Positions 31,877 to 44,611 are shown, numbered from the stretch's first letter. The stretch is 64,000 bases of DNA from Cymodocea nodosa (GCA_036874045.1 CM072341.1:11172501-11236500); one strand, 5' to 3'. Numbers and translations are program-made. Notes: generated from the letters alone by a model not told the origin.

Positions 31877-33699
31877 ATAAAAGAAAAGTTGACAGTCTTC
31901 GAAAGGCTATAGTAATAGAAAGTGCTTTTGAAGAATTAAAGCAAAAAACTTTTATGGAGCAATTTGAAAAGAAAACAACAATACTTAAAGAGGAGAAATA
32001 GAAATTTTATAGAAGAAGGAAAGTTAGAAAAATTATGACTAAGGAAACAGAGTCTGTTGAAAAAGGAAAATTAGATGAGAATTTATTTCCAAAGGACAAT
32101 ATATGTCTAGACATTGTACCTTATAGTGCATCTGATAAACTCATCAGTTTTGAGTATATTGAAACTGATGATGATAATGAGACTTTATTTTCCCTTACTA
32201 GAAAGCTTGAGAAGAAATACAAGTCAAATATGAGCTCAAGTTTTTCTATTAGTATAAGTCCTGATGATGTAGAAATTGAAAAATCAAAGCATCGGGCACC
32301 TGACATTGAACAAGTTATTGCAGATATAATTGACAATGTTGTGGCAGTAACTAGTTCACAAGCTAAATTGTCTGGAGTAGTAGATATTGAAAAAGTTAAG
32401 ACTCCAGAAGAGCTAAAGGTTAACCAACCTTCTTTAGAATCTATAGAAGCAGAGTTTGAGAATTCACAACATGTATCAATAGAGATATCCGTTGAACAAA
32501 ATGAACAACTACAAACAGATACACCGACTGTAGAATTTATGGAAACATTAAACTCTTATCTTTCTATAGAGACTGATCCAATGAATGTAGAGCATATTGA
32601 AAATGTTCCTAACATTGTTGAAGCTGAAGAATCAAACTTACCTGAGCAGCTTCAAGATAATATTTTGATAGTGGAACAACATGACATTCATTTTGAAGAA
32701 GAGGTTCCTAAAGATGAATTAAATTCTGAATCAAGGCTTCAAGTATCACCTTCTTTGTGTATAATATTAAAAATTCAAGGTAATTCAATTCATTTTAGAA
32801 CTGAAGAAGCATTGCAGAAATATAATAATCTGATTAAATGTCAAATTCTGCATGCTCGACCAATAAAGTTCAGAAATTTGATGGAAATAAGAGATCTATT
32901 TGAGTATCAAGGACTCATTCAATTCTTGCCAATTGGAACGAAATGGAAGCAATACACAAAGCTTATTGTAGCTTTTTATAGCAATTTGGTCAAGAATGAA
33001 AATTTTCTGAAAACTCAAATAAATCAATAAGAGTTTATATTGTATCCTGAGTTAATTTTTGAAGTTTTGGAATTAAAGAATGAAGGTGTTGTTGTTACAA
33101 ACAGATTTGACATGATTAGACAGCTGGAATAGGACATTCAGTCTTTATCAAAAATTCCAGATGTATATTCTGAAATGAGATTAATGGAACATCTGAATGT
33201 AGAGGCAATGTTCATTGCAAATATATTGCATGCAAATTTATTTCAGAGAGTTGGACACAATGTGCAAGTCAGCAAAAGTTGTTTATGTGCAACTTATGGT
33301 CTATTGAATAGAATTCAAATCAATTGGTTTGATGTTTTTACTTATCAACTACAACATATGAGTTCAAAGTTATTTTATGGTGATGCTGTATGTAGAATCC
33401 TTGCAAGCCAATTGAATTTATCCAACTGGCCCTCTGAAACTAAAGGCATAAGAGCATTTAGTATAAAAGATTTGCAAAAATACCAAGACATGCATAAAAC
33501 TCAACGACAACAACAACAACAACTTGACTATACAGAACATATACAACCATAACAACAAAGTTATTTAGTTCAAGTAGAATAACCACCCCAGCTACCTCCT
33601 AACTTAGATGCAGTGCTTAACGACATTAGAAATGATATTAGTCATCTAGGAGATAAAATATGTAATGCTATAAGTGATATACTTAGGAGGAATAGATAA
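31877..33699 (+). pseudogene. third ORF of A3, N-terminally truncated
   Basis: Begins within the region equivalent to residue 165 of the A4 copy. 32035-33030 is open (331 residues): acidic, low complexity, with MTKETESVEKGKLDEN, VKTPEELKVNQPSLESIE and an EEEVPKDELNSESR stretch. The globular part follows: ILHARPIKFRNLMEIRDLFE, YQGLIQFLPIGTKWKQY and the signature AFYSNLVKN. After stops at 33028 and near 33130 it resumes at 33175-33552 (LFQRVGHNVQVSKSCL, NRIQINWFDVFTYQLQ) and ends with a Gln run and a short helical tail, DLDAV-type to ISDILRR, stop 33697. No membrane span is seen. Confidence 0.78.
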
Positions 33700-34190
33700 T
33701 TATCTGTTTGCTTGTATATGAATACCAAATGTAATGTTTGTATTTCTTGTTTGATTCATTGAACAATACATTTTTTTGTAAATGTATTCTATTCTTATTA
33801 TTGTTTATAGAAAGAGTTGTTATAAATATATCTCTTACTATATATATTCTCTATAATTATCTTTTTGATTAATGACAAAAAGGGGGACAAATGTTATAAA
33901 AATATGATTATGATTTTAATTGCATATAATATAAAGGGAGATGATATTTATGGTTATTGTAATCTGACAGATGATAATTAGAAAAATGATACTTATGTAA
34001 TTATTGTCATCTGAAAGTTTTAATTTTGAGAGGTGAAATTTACACAAACAATAGAAATAAGTTTAAGTGAACTTAAGTCAACAAACGTGTTTGTTGAATT
34101 AAAAGTTAACCCAACAAAGGTGCTTTGTTGAGTTAAATATATTTCATAATTGATTTAATATGGTTTTGTCATCGTCAAAAAGGGGGAGAT
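33700..34190 (+). other. 3' untranslated region of A3 with two polypurine tracts
   Basis: AAAAAGGGGGA near 33880 and AAAAAGGGGGAGAT at 34177-34190; the second abuts the LTR and would prime plus-strand synthesis. The duplicated tract about 300 bp upstream also occurs in A4 and A5. Repeated polypurine tracts are a known Sirevirus trait. Confidence 0.8.
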
Positions 34191-35831
34191 TGTTGAGTAT
34201 TTTTTTTTGATGATGTATGCTAAATGAAAATAATCATATTTGCTCAATTACTATTGCTTGTGAGAAGAAATTAAAATCATCAATTAAATACAGAAAAAGT
34301 TTACTGATATAAATACTTGTTTGTATTGGATCTAAAATTATACTAAGTTAATAACTAGTTGTTTCATTGCATTAATTTCTCATTTAACTAAACGTTAAGT
34401 TAACGTGTGTTTTTATTGAAAAGCATGATATGTTTTAAAGTTATATTTTCTGTATAATGTACAGTGCACGTTTAGACAACTCGTTAAGTTAGAGTATTAT
34501 TTGTATAGAGGTCACATGAGAACTCGTTAAGTTAGAGGCTTAAAGGTTAAATTAGGTCACGTGAGAACTCGTTAAGTTAGTGAGTAAAAGAAGAGACGAA
34601 CTCGTTAAGTTAGTGTTATACATGTGGTGAAATTATAAGTTACGAATGTTATATTTGTATCATGTGAGATGCACATGTTTAACTCGTTAAGTTAACATAA
34701 CTAAACGCGTTGAGTTGCTATATTGAACACTAAGGCAACGCGTTAGGTTAGCGTTATAAACTTAAGTTGTTATTTTTGCACGTGGTAAATTTCTTATTAT
34801 AAAAATATTTGTTTATCACTGGTTCGTTAAGTTATCATAACACAATGGAGATGATTCGTTGAGTTAAGCGTAACACCACAGACTTAGTTTGTTGAGTTAG
34901 CTACAGTACTAGTCACGTGAATTGGCATATGAGAAACTTGTTAAGTTATATATATACTTATGTTACTCGTTTAGTTAACATTAAAGTAACGACTTCTTAT
35001 TACACTGATTAAAAATTTTAGACGAGAAAGTTTATTTTGTAGGAAATTTTTTAGAGATCTAATACTAATGATTAAAGAAAATTCGAAATGTAAATGTGGG
35101 TCAGAACGTGTGTATTTTGATGAAGGAAAAAGAAAAGACGTGAAGAAGTGGAAAACTGGTAGTGATTAAACGTGGAGGATATGCATGAAATGAAGATACA
35201 ATATAAAAGGCATAGAATTCTCGTTGATCAAATTATCCTTGCACACAAAACAAAAAATCTTTTCAAAGATCAAACTATCCCTACACATTAAACGAAAAAT
35301 CTTTTCAAGGATCAAAAACACCTCTTCAAGGAAAATCTCTCAAGTGGAAGAAAATTCAGTGAAGCATAAAAAGGTAAGATATATGTCACTGAAGATTTAA
35401 AGTATTAGAAGAAAGAAAATTCAGTGAAGCATGAAAAGGTAAGATATATGTCATTGAAGATTTAAAGTATCAGAAGAAAGAAAATTCGATGAAGCATAAA
35501 AAGACAGGATATTCGTCACTAAAAAAAAAAGAGAAGAAGAAGAAGAAGAAGAAGAAAGATCTTAAACAGGGAGAAATGTTTTAAATTCCACAAATTAGTT
35601 TTCTCTGTTTGTAGTTATGAAATTGTTTAGATGATACAAGGTATTGAGATATAATTGTATCTACAATTTCTGAGGAAAATTGAATTGTATATTGTAATTG
35701 AAACCTTGAATAAAAATGATTTTATGAAAACAATGTCTCGACTTATTTTTGAGTTTTAAAGTTTCAATTATATTCAATTGGTTTTGAAAAACACAATTCA
35801 CCCTCCTCTTGTGTAGCCATACGGTCCTACA
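34191..35831 (+). repeat. 3' LTR of A3
   Basis: TGTTGAGTATTTTTTTTTG to CATACGGTCCTACA, 1641 bp, followed by the target duplication GAAAA. It repeats all landmarks of the 5' LTR (word array, TATA box at 35202, 65-bp repeats). Confidence 0.92.
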
Positions 35832-36130
35832 GAAAATTCAGGTTGACAGATGCTAAAAAAAAAAGAAAAGAAATAATAATATAATTAACACCTATGTGAT
35901 GCTAATGTATTTTGTATGTAATTTACATATATTCTTAATATATTTGCAAGTTGAAGAGGAGAAATTAAAGTTAAAATAGATTACTGAAAAATTCAGAATA
36001 TCTATATAGTAATCTAAATTATGTATTCTGAAGAAGAACTAAGTGAAGAATTAATTCTAGTACTTTAGAAAGACCAACTAGTTAGATCTTAGTTTGCTAA
36101 GGGACTAGCAAAATTTAAGTATGGGGGAAG
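35832..36130 (+). other. non-coding 3' internal region of G2, last part
   Basis: Continues the G sequence interrupted by A3 and ends in the polypurine tract ATGGGGGAAG (36121-36130). It matches the minus-strand copy at 15703-16005. Confidence 0.82.
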
Positions 36131-38134
36131 TGTTTAGAATGAAAAATGTATAATATTAACGGTTAAATGATGGTTAATTGCATAATATTTAGCTTATCAT
36201 ATGAGAATTAAGCCATTATGTTATAATTGCACTATTATATGCTTTAATAAAAGAATCTACATAATTTCAGAGAATTAATGTTAATCTAGTACATTTCTGA
36301 ACTGTCGGTAAATTGCAGGCTGTGAAATTCTTAAGTATCTGAATTTTCTGTTATTTTGGAGAGTTATGTTTAATGTACCAGACAGTTATGTTTTAAAGAA
36401 TATTTTATTATTTTCTGAAGTACACATATTGAAACCATAATGCATGACTTAAGTGGATTTTCGGTAAGTTATCTGTTAACTATCTGAAATGCATCTGTGC
36501 ATCGGATAGTTAGGTTCGTAAGTGTCCAAAATATTTGAACTTGTTAAGTTAGAATTATGCACGTGTTAAATTTAAATGCTTTAGTATATCACGTGAGATG
36601 TACATGTTTAACTCGTTAAGTTAGCATAACTGTACGCATTGAGTTACATGAATACACACTAAGGTAACGCGTTATGTTAGCAGCTTATTTCTTTATTGCA
36701 CGTGTTTTATAGTTAAATCAATGAAGTAAGTTCGTTGAGTTATCTGTAACTCCATGGACCATTTATTTTCTAATATACTACTATAGCGGTTACAGAAATA
36801 AGACATTCGATGGAAAACTACGATTGCACGTATCATGTAGGAATTCACTCATGGAAGGGAAAAGAAATCACTATCGTTGATCTGAATGAAGAAAATCCAA
36901 CCGATCATCTATAGTAGAAGTAGTTACTACTAAAGAAATATAAAAGAAGAGGAGAAAAAATGAAGAAAGTGTGGTTGGCGGTGTGTGGTAGTGTGTGTAA
37001 AGGTGGAGGACTGCACTAATTGTAGGCAACGTTGAAAGTTCACTGAAGCATCCACACCATCACCAACATTACCATAATCACCAACCATCAGAGATTTGTG
37101 AGGATACTTTCCTGATGTCAGGTCAATTCCGAGCCAAATAGGGTGCCTAACAACCACTGTGAGGAGTGATCGCGTTGTGGGAAGGGAAGCCATTTTCACG
37201 AAGCACCGACTCATATCTCAAGAGATCGTAAAGCTTCTAGCCTTGGTTTTGGGTTGATCCTAGTATGCTGAAGAGGAGATCATCTTGCAATTCTGGACTC
37301 GCGATTCTATAGGGAGAGGAGGTAGAATTGTAAGTGATTAAGTTTTTAATGGTGTAATCGCATCGCATGTAGTGATGGAAGTATTTATTGTCGATAGAGA
37401 TTTTTACATTTCACCTTTCGCCCATTTTCATGAACATCCCAAAACAAAAATACCAAAAATAGCAACTTATCTGTGTTTATATTTAGTATTTAAGTATTGT
37501 ATTGTTTGTTTTGTATCGTAATTAAAGTTATCATTGTCATTATTGTGAATGTTTTATGTTTGTTTGATTTAGAAAATAGAAAATATTATTACAGTTTTTT
37601 GAAATTGATTCGTTCTAAATACTTAAAGATTTTAATGGTTACTGTTTGAAATATTTGCATGTTAGTATTGCTTAATTATAAATCTAATATTAACTAGCAT
37701 TAAAGAGCTTAATTGATGTTATTTACAATCTGTGGAACCACCCAATGGTTGGCCGAATTCCTTTATAAATAGTACTATTTAACTAGAAAGATAGACTCGT
37801 GGAGTTAACTTAAGTCCACGAGATTAGTCTGTTGAGTTAGCCATTACTCCACGAACTTAGTCCGTTGTGTTATCTGTAACTCAACGGAGTGATTACTGAA
37901 TACATTAAGTATAATATAAAAAAACAGAACAGTACACAATTCTTACTCAATTCTCTATAGGATTGACCTGTACTTGCGCACAAATACAATATACACTGTG
38001 CACTTACAGTTAAAATACAAATTGGAATTAATATTCGATTTGTGTGAAGGGTTGTTTGTTTACTTTTAAAAGAAATTATTAATATAAGCATAAAGACAAA
38101 TTAACCAAGTTAAAAATAGAAGTTAACAAATACA
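36131..38134 (+). mobile_element. full LTR of Athila-like family G (arm G2)
   Basis: TGTTTAGAATG to AAATACA, about 2004 bp. It matches 13683-15702 inverted. As in that copy, a polypurine tract lies upstream and a tRNA-Asp-type primer site downstream. Confidence 0.87.
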
Positions 38135-38173
38135 AGTTTTTTGGCACTATTGCCGGAGAACTAAACAAGTTCT
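38135..38173 (+). other. primer-binding site of G2
   Basis: TGGCACTATTGCCGGAGA at 38142-38159, five differences from TGGCGCCGTTGCCGGGGA. ACAAGTTCT then repeats the pre-site sequence ACAAGTTTT, and after solo LTR B3 the text resumes TTTGGTGCCACC (39644-39655), so a second degenerate primer site appears to have followed in tandem. Confidence 0.7.
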
Positions 38174-39640
38174 TGTTAAGACCCGAGTATTTTGATAATG
38201 CAAAAACCTATGTAAGGAAACATATTGTATTTCACAAATAAGTCAGTGTAGCAAAATATTAGAAGGTAGACAAACAAGATACAGTTAATTCCAGAATGTG
38301 CTACTATAGAGCTACAGAAAATCAGACAGTTCCAAGCTTATGTATCTGGAAGAAAGTTAATCTTCGGTGAGTTACAGACTTAAGTATCCGAAGAATTAAT
38401 TTAAAGCAGCAGCAACACTGTCAAACAGTTTGATGAAATCCTTGTTTAACTATTCGAAATTATAAAGCCTTTAGAGAGTTGTGAAAGACAGTTGGTTGAA
38501 TGATTAGAATGTTAAGGAGTTATCTATCTGAAAGCTCAAGGAAAGTCGGAGAGTTAGAAAGCTAACTATCTAACATTTTTGGTGAGTTACAGGTATAACT
38601 ATCTGAAACTTAAGTCATTCAATTAACCACGTGCAAAAATCCAAAATAGATGCTTAAAGGACTTTTCGAAGAGTTAGAAAGCTAACTATCTGACTTTTTC
38701 GGTGAGTTACAGGTATAACTATCTGAAACTTAAGTTATTCTATTACGCACGTGCAGAATTAAAGAGATAGCAGTTAGAAGCTTAAAAGAAAAATCAGAGA
38801 GTTACTGTAGTTAACCATCCGGAAGTCAAGAGTTTTTCGGTAAGTTAAAACAACAAAGTCTCCGAATACTTGACACCTCACGTGACATAGGCAACAAGAT
38901 GTAAGTGAAGTTTTGGTAAGTAATAAACACTTATCGGTGAGTTATTCTTATAACCATCTGAAAATCAAAGAAATTCGGAGGGTTACTTACTAAACATCAG
39001 ACAGAACGGTAACTTACCATATTTAGGTTTGATTATTTAGCAAGTACAACAGAATACATCCATTGGAAGAAAAATGTGATCGTTATACCTTTTGATATAA
39101 ATATGAGAAGTTTAAGAGAAGATCATATAGAGATAACGATCATACATTATACAGTGAGCTACACATAATTCCAGATACACTCTCAAGTTTGCCAACAGTC
39201 AAGTATACTCTTGAAGATTCATTGCAAAAAAGCTCCGTATGCTAAAACTCTGATAGAGAAATTCAAAGCTGTTGGTTCGTGAGTTTCAACCTGAAAACTC
39301 ATTGTTGGTTAAGAGCTTCAACCTAAAAGCTCGAGAAAGAAAGGTTGGTTATTGAGCTTATACTTGAAAGCTCTAAGTGTTGGTTCTTGCTTCAACCTGA
39401 AAGCAAGTGTTGTAAGTACTTGACTACTTAGTGAAGCCCAAGTGTATCTTAGGGGTGGACTAGCCAAGTTGGTGAACCACCTAAAAATTGCTATGTGTTA
39501 ATTTCTTCTTACTACTTTGCTTACATTTAATTCATCTCATTTCACTGTTTTGTAGAATCAATCAATTCTAACTTAAAAGAACTAAAAAGTACACACCTTC
39601 ACCATTCACCCCCCCTCTAGTGAGCCTATTGATCCTAACA
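38174..39640 (+). mobile_element. solo LTR B3 (family B)
   Basis: TGTTAAGACCC to TTGATCCTAACA, 1467 bp, between perfect GTTCT duplications (38169-38173, 39641-39645). The 3' end has CACCCCCCCTCTAGTG, as in families A, D and E. TATAAATA at 39096-39103 may be the TATA box. Hairpins lie at 39281-39407. The central part has repeated GGTGAGTTA..TAACTATCTGAAA inverted repeats. Confidence 0.93.
39281..39407 (+). repeat. hairpin array in solo LTR B3
   Basis: 39281-39300 GAGTTT/AAACTC; 39313-39332 GAGCTT/AAGCTC; 39354-39373 GAGCTT/AAGCTC; 39386-39407 CTTGCTT/AAGCAAG. Three of the four share the loop CAACCTR; the third has ATACTTG. GTTGGTT or GGTTGGTT precedes each stem and is complementary to AACC in the loops. 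About 180-280 nt downstream of the TATA box, hence in the RNA leader. Confidence 0.87.
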
Positions 39641-39671
39641 GTTCTTTGGTGCCACCTAAAAATCCCAAACA

Positions 39672-42351
39672 TTTAGTTCTATCATGAAAGACATTATCTT
39701 TGGAGAGACAAATAGCGCTAAGACTATCACAGAAGATATCAGCTTTATCAATGCGCCAACCAAAGTCTCCAAGTAAGCCTTTCAACCAGATCCCTTCCTT
39801 TGCAGCTTCTGTCATAGCCACATATTCAACCTTAGTTGTGGACAAAGATACTGTAGGCTGAAGAGTTGATTTCCAACTCACAATAGAACCTACAAATGTA
39901 AAGACATAACCGGATAATGATCTCCTTCTGTCAACATCACCTACATAGTCTGAATCTGTATAATCTGCCATAGTACATTCCTGATCTGTTGCATACATTA
40001 AGCCAATGCCTAGAGTTCCTTTTAAATATCTGAATATTCTTTTAACTACTCTCCAATGTTCCCTACCCAAATTGGACATGAGCCTGCTAACAACACTCAA
40101 AGGATATGCCAAATCAAGCCTAATGCATACCTTAGCATACATAAGGCTTCCAACTACCTGTGCATAAGGAACTCGTTGCATATCAAGCTTTCAGATTCAA
40201 TTTGAGGACACATAGTAGATGACAATTTAACATTTCTATCATAAGGCGTGCTAATGGCTTTGCATGAAGCCATACCAAATCTACTAAGGATATTTTCAAT
40301 ATACTTCTGTTGATTTAAAAATAGCTTACCAGAATTTCTTTCACGCCTAATCTCCATTCCAAGAATTTTGCCAACTAGACCAAGATCCTTCATATCAAAT
40401 TTTGATTTCAATGTGTCCTTCAGCTCCTGTATTACTTCAATATTCTTTGTAGCTATAAGAATATCATCAACATACAATAACAAATAAACATGTGTATTTT
40501 TATTAAGAGTTTTAACATATACACATGAATCATAGTTGCTGCGTCTAAAACCAACATTAACTATAAAGGCGCCAAACCTCTTGTACCATTGGCGTGGTGA
40601 TTATTTACATCCATACAATGACTTATTTAATTTGCACACCCAATCAGATTTACCTTTCACCACAAACCCTATTGGTTGTTCCATCCAAATATGTTCTTCT
40701 AACTCACCATGTAGGAAGGTGGTCTTTACATCTAGTTGTTACAATTCTAGATTCTGTGTTGCAGCAACAAATAACAAAATTCTAATAGATGTATGACATA
40801 CAATAGGAGCAAATACCTCATTGAAGTCAACTCCTTCTTGCTGTGAATAACTTTTGGCGACTAACATTGCCTTATGCTGCACACCTACGTTGCCTTGAGT
40901 CTCAATCTTCTTCTTGTAGACCCATTTGCAACCAATAATATTTGTGTTCTTTGGACGTTTCACTAATTCCCAAGTCTTGTTCTTATGGAGAGATTGGAGT
41001 TCCTCCTTCATAGCAGACATCCAAAGACCAGCTTTTGAATCTTTCATTGCAGCTTCATATGTAGGTGGATCAACAGAATCCTCCACCTCAACTACTACCT
41101 GTAAGGCAAAAGCAATCAAACTATCGTAGCCATATCTAATCGGAGGTTTAACGTCTCTTCTTGGACGATCTTTGCCAATGGTTCTTAGTGGTGGTTGCTC
41201 CACCTCTTCCTCCTCAACTTCATTTTCCTGAATTTCAGATGAGATTTCTCTAATTTCAACTTGATCAGTGATAGGCGACTACTATGCATCATCTAACTCC
41301 ATTTGTTCAGGAATGGTGTGCTCAGTTTTTGGTGATTCACCTGCTAGTTTATCTATTGCCTGTAACAGAGAATTCTCATCAAAAGTAACATCACGGCTAT
41401 ATATTACTTTGTGAGATTCAATATCATATATCTTGTATCCCTTTACACCAACACCATAGCCGACAAATATGTCTTTCTTTGCACGTGGTTCCAACTTGCC
41501 ATTATTCACATGATAGTAAGTTGGACACCCAAAAACTCTGAGCTTTGAATAACTAGTAGATCTTTTCAGCCATACCTCAAGAGGTATCTTCCCATCTAAG
41601 GCACTAGAAGGGGACTTGTTCACTAGATAGGAAGCTGTGTTAACAACTTCTACCCAAAATTTCTTGCTCAAACTTGCACGAGACAACATACAACGTGCCT
41701 TTTCTAGGAGTGCTCTTTCAATCTTTCAACCACTCCATTTTGCTAAGGGGTATATCTAATTGTGTTATGCCATGTAATGCCTTCATCTCTACAAAAATTA
41801 TCAAATTCTTGAGAACAAAACTCAAGACCATTATCAGTTCTAAGATATTTTACCTTTCTGTCTGTTTGGTTTTCTACCTACTTCTTCCAATGCTTGAAGC
41901 TAGAAAAAACTTCACTTTTGTGCATCAAAAAGAAAACCCAGTTCATCCTTGAATGACAATCAATGATAGAAAGAAAATATCTAGAACCTGCAATAGAAGG
42001 TTGACGTGAAGGCCCCCAACAATCAGCATGAATATAATCAAGAACTCCCTTGGAGCTGTGTTGACTACGTGCAAATGACACTCTTTTCTGTTTGCTAAAA
42101 ACACAATGCTTGCACATGTCAATGCAAGAAACCTTGTGCCCATAAAACTTGCCTAGACTACTCAATCTCTACATTCCTTTCTGCCCTAAATGACCCATCC
42201 TTGAGTGCCACATGACAGAAAGATCTTGCTGACTAGATATAATTGATGTAGCTGTGCCAACAATAGGAGTGCCCTTTAGAATGTATAAAGGACCAGATTT
42301 GGTTCCTTTCATAACAACTAAAGAGCCTTTTAGTATGCCAATTTTCCCCTC
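39672..42351 (-). pseudogene. integrase, RT and RNase H of T2
   Basis: From 42351 downward: GKIGILKGSLVVMKGTKSG, zinc region WHSRMGHLGQKGM ... DMCKHCVFSKQK, DYIHADCWGPS, an amber in KKQVENQ near 41880, LRTDNGLEF, and NGV-ERL broken by a frameshift near 41730. 41282-41689 holds the integrase C-terminus (SPSSALDGKIPLEVWLKR). RT begins at 41203 (RRDVKPPIRYGYDS ... ALQ) with KWVYKKK; a frame break near 40740 is followed by the [11 protein letters not shown] equivalent, then LLYVDDILIATKN at about 40445-40483. RNase H is at 39672-40181: DSDYVGDVDRRRS, STTKVEYVAM, IFCDSLSAI. Several frameshifts; non-functional. Confidence 0.9.
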
Positions 42352-43511
42352 TGTAGGATCGTTTGTATCACAAGAGAGGGGTGAAGTGTGTCTGTAGTAA
42401 TTAAAATACTAGCGAATAAAACAAGAGCACAAAACACTTGTAAATGAAATTCTATTCTTTATGTAAAGACAGAATTTACTATATCTTTTCAACTCAATTC
42501 CCTTCTTGAAAGTTTTGATACAGTAATGTTCGATATACAATTCAAATAGAAAAATAAAGCTCTTATTCAAAACTAATTTTGAATTGTATAAAACCTAATC
42601 TTTATGCACACAACTTCTTTCTTTCTTTTTGCTCAGCTTCTGTATCTCTTCTTCTCTAGTTGTCGAATTTCCAAACTTCTTGCGTTTGTAGCTCCTTTTC
42701 TGAAATTGCTTGGAATTTCGAACTTCTTCTAATGTTGGAGAATTTTTCAAAATATGAATATTCAAACTTAACTTTTCAGTTAGGGATCCAGATTGAATAT
42801 TTAGACTTGGTTTTTGAGATTGGGATCCTCTGTTATAATGTAGCTCGTACTCTCTATTAGTAGTCGAACTATGTTCTCATGTTTATCATGTTCATCCACT
42901 TAATCCACAATCCACGTACTAATTTTTTCTTTAATCCAAATTACTATCTTTTTGAGTTTCCACTTTCTCCACTATGATTTTGAATTTCCACGATCTTTCT
43001 GGAGTTTTGTAGAATATCTTCTAAGTCTTCGATTTAGTCGAACACTTATCCTTTAAGTCTTGTAAAAACTTGAATACTTATCTGTAACTCTTCGAGTTTT
43101 TGCACCTACAAAACACGTGACTAAACAAAGAAACTTATCTGGTCATTAGTTCTTTTATAAAACTCGAACAGTTATCTATCCATACGTATAAAAACTCGAA
43201 CAGTTATCTAACTATTCGATTTTCATTACTGAACGCACATGGAAAACACGTGACAACTTAAAACATTAAAAACGCATGTGCAGATAACTTATCTATACGA
43301 GTTTTTAACATAAACTATTCGACAAAAATGAAACGTTAACTATCCGAAAGTTTAACTATCGAAAATCTAACTCTTCGGAAATCTTTAACTTATCCGACAT
43401 AAAAATGAAACTTTCCGATAATTTGTTAACTATTATACTTAGAGAATATTATTTAGACTTATTAAAAAAAACTTTAAGAAATCATATATCATCAAAACAA
43501 AATTCCTAACA
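42352..43511 (-). mobile_element. solo LTR E1 (family E) nested in T2
   Basis: Minus strand TGTTAGGAATTTTG at 43511 to ACGATCCTACA at 42352, 1160 bp, flanked by CCCTC duplications (42347-42351, 43512-43516). It ends CTTCACCCCTCTCTTGTG plus GATCCTACA, like family A. It has AACTCGAACAGTTATC and TAACTATCCGAAAG words. It splits T2 between protease and GAG-pre-integrase. Confidence 0.92.
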
Positions 43512-44611
43512 CCCTCACCACCTGTATATCTATAACCCTTAGAATCAAGGGCCATCAATGAGATCAGACTTTTTCCAAGCTTTGGGACGTGCCAAACGTC
43601 CTCTAGAATTCTAACTATGTCATCTTGCAGTTTAAACTTTATAGTGCCTACACCAACTCTAGAATACACATCATCATTGGCCAAGGTCACTTGACCACCC
43701 TCCACCTACTCGTAAGTGTCAAAATACTCCCTAGTAAAAGTCATATGATGTGAAGCTCCTGAGTCCATAATCCACTAATCATCAGAATAGGCACTATAAC
43801 AAATTGTAAGTGAGAAGTCATGACCTAACGCAGAACTGGTTTCTACCACTACAGCCTTTCTTTTGTTCATCAGCTTAGGACAATGTGCTTTCTAGTGTCC
43901 CTTCTCCTTACAGTAATTGCAAGTATCCCTAGAGTACTTGCCCTTCGACTTGCTTCTGCTTCTATTTTTCCCTCCACCATGTCTCTGGCTTCTTCCTCTA
44001 TTCTCTTGTTGTTGAGCTGAGAGGCCAACACCACTTGCCTTGTTTCTACCATGCACCATGTGCTTGAGCTCCCTGGAATGAAGGCTGTACCTCACCTCCT
44101 CCAGTGTAATTGAATCTCTTCCAACTACACAGGACTGAACAAAGTTTTCATAACTCAATAGGAGTGAACAAAGCAAGATAAGAGCTGCATCTTCATCTTC
44201 TATGATGACTCCAATATTCTTGAGTTCCATCAGAATAGCATTTAGTTGATCTAAATGTTGCTTGAGAGGTACACCTTCCTTCATCTTTAAAAAGAACAGT
44301 CTTTGCTTTCACAACAATTTGTTTGTTAAAGACTTAGTCATATACAAAGACTTAAGTTTCTGCTAAAGATCTGAAGAGGTAGATTTATCTACAACTTCTA
44401 TTATAACTTCATCAGACAAACACAACAAGGTGGTGGAGTGAGCTTTCTCCTCCTGCAATTCAAATTCTGGAGAATTTCTGTTCAAAGTAGTTTCCTTATT
44501 CAAAGGAGCCCAAATACCTTGTTACTTTAGAAGTGCTTTTATCTTTATTTGCCATAAGCTAAAGTTGTTCTTACCATCAAACTTTTCTATCTTAAACCCC
44601 GAGGTATTCAT
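43512..44611 (-). pseudogene. gag and protease of T2
   Basis: ATG at 44611: MNTSGFKIEKFDGKNNFSLW, the usual start of TNT1-like gag. UBN2 region near 44150-44300 (KEGVPLKQHLDQLNAILMEL), then an Arg/Lys/Gly-rich stretch and the zinc knuckle CNYCKEKGH ... HCPKL near 43880-43925 with an amber between. Protease: WIMDSGASHHMTF near 43745-43790, VGTIKFKLQDD, DVWHVPKLGKSLISL, up to GYRYTGGEG at the E1 insertion. Amber codons in several places. Confidence 0.88.

Larger units (their letters stand above)
26963..35831 (+). mobile_element. copia element A3 (family A), complete ends, internally deleted
   Basis: LTRs 26963-28642 and 34191-35831 flank gag, protease and a third ORF. GAAAA at 26958-26962 and 35832-35836 is a perfect target duplication, and the host G sequence joins cleanly across it. 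By eye the first 200 nt of the two LTRs differ at about ten places. Integrase core, RT, RNase H, the spacer and the start of the third ORF are deleted, with a junction near 31867. Solo LTR B2 (29961-31270) is nested at the gag-protease boundary. Without B2 the element is about 7.55 kb. Confidence 0.93.
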
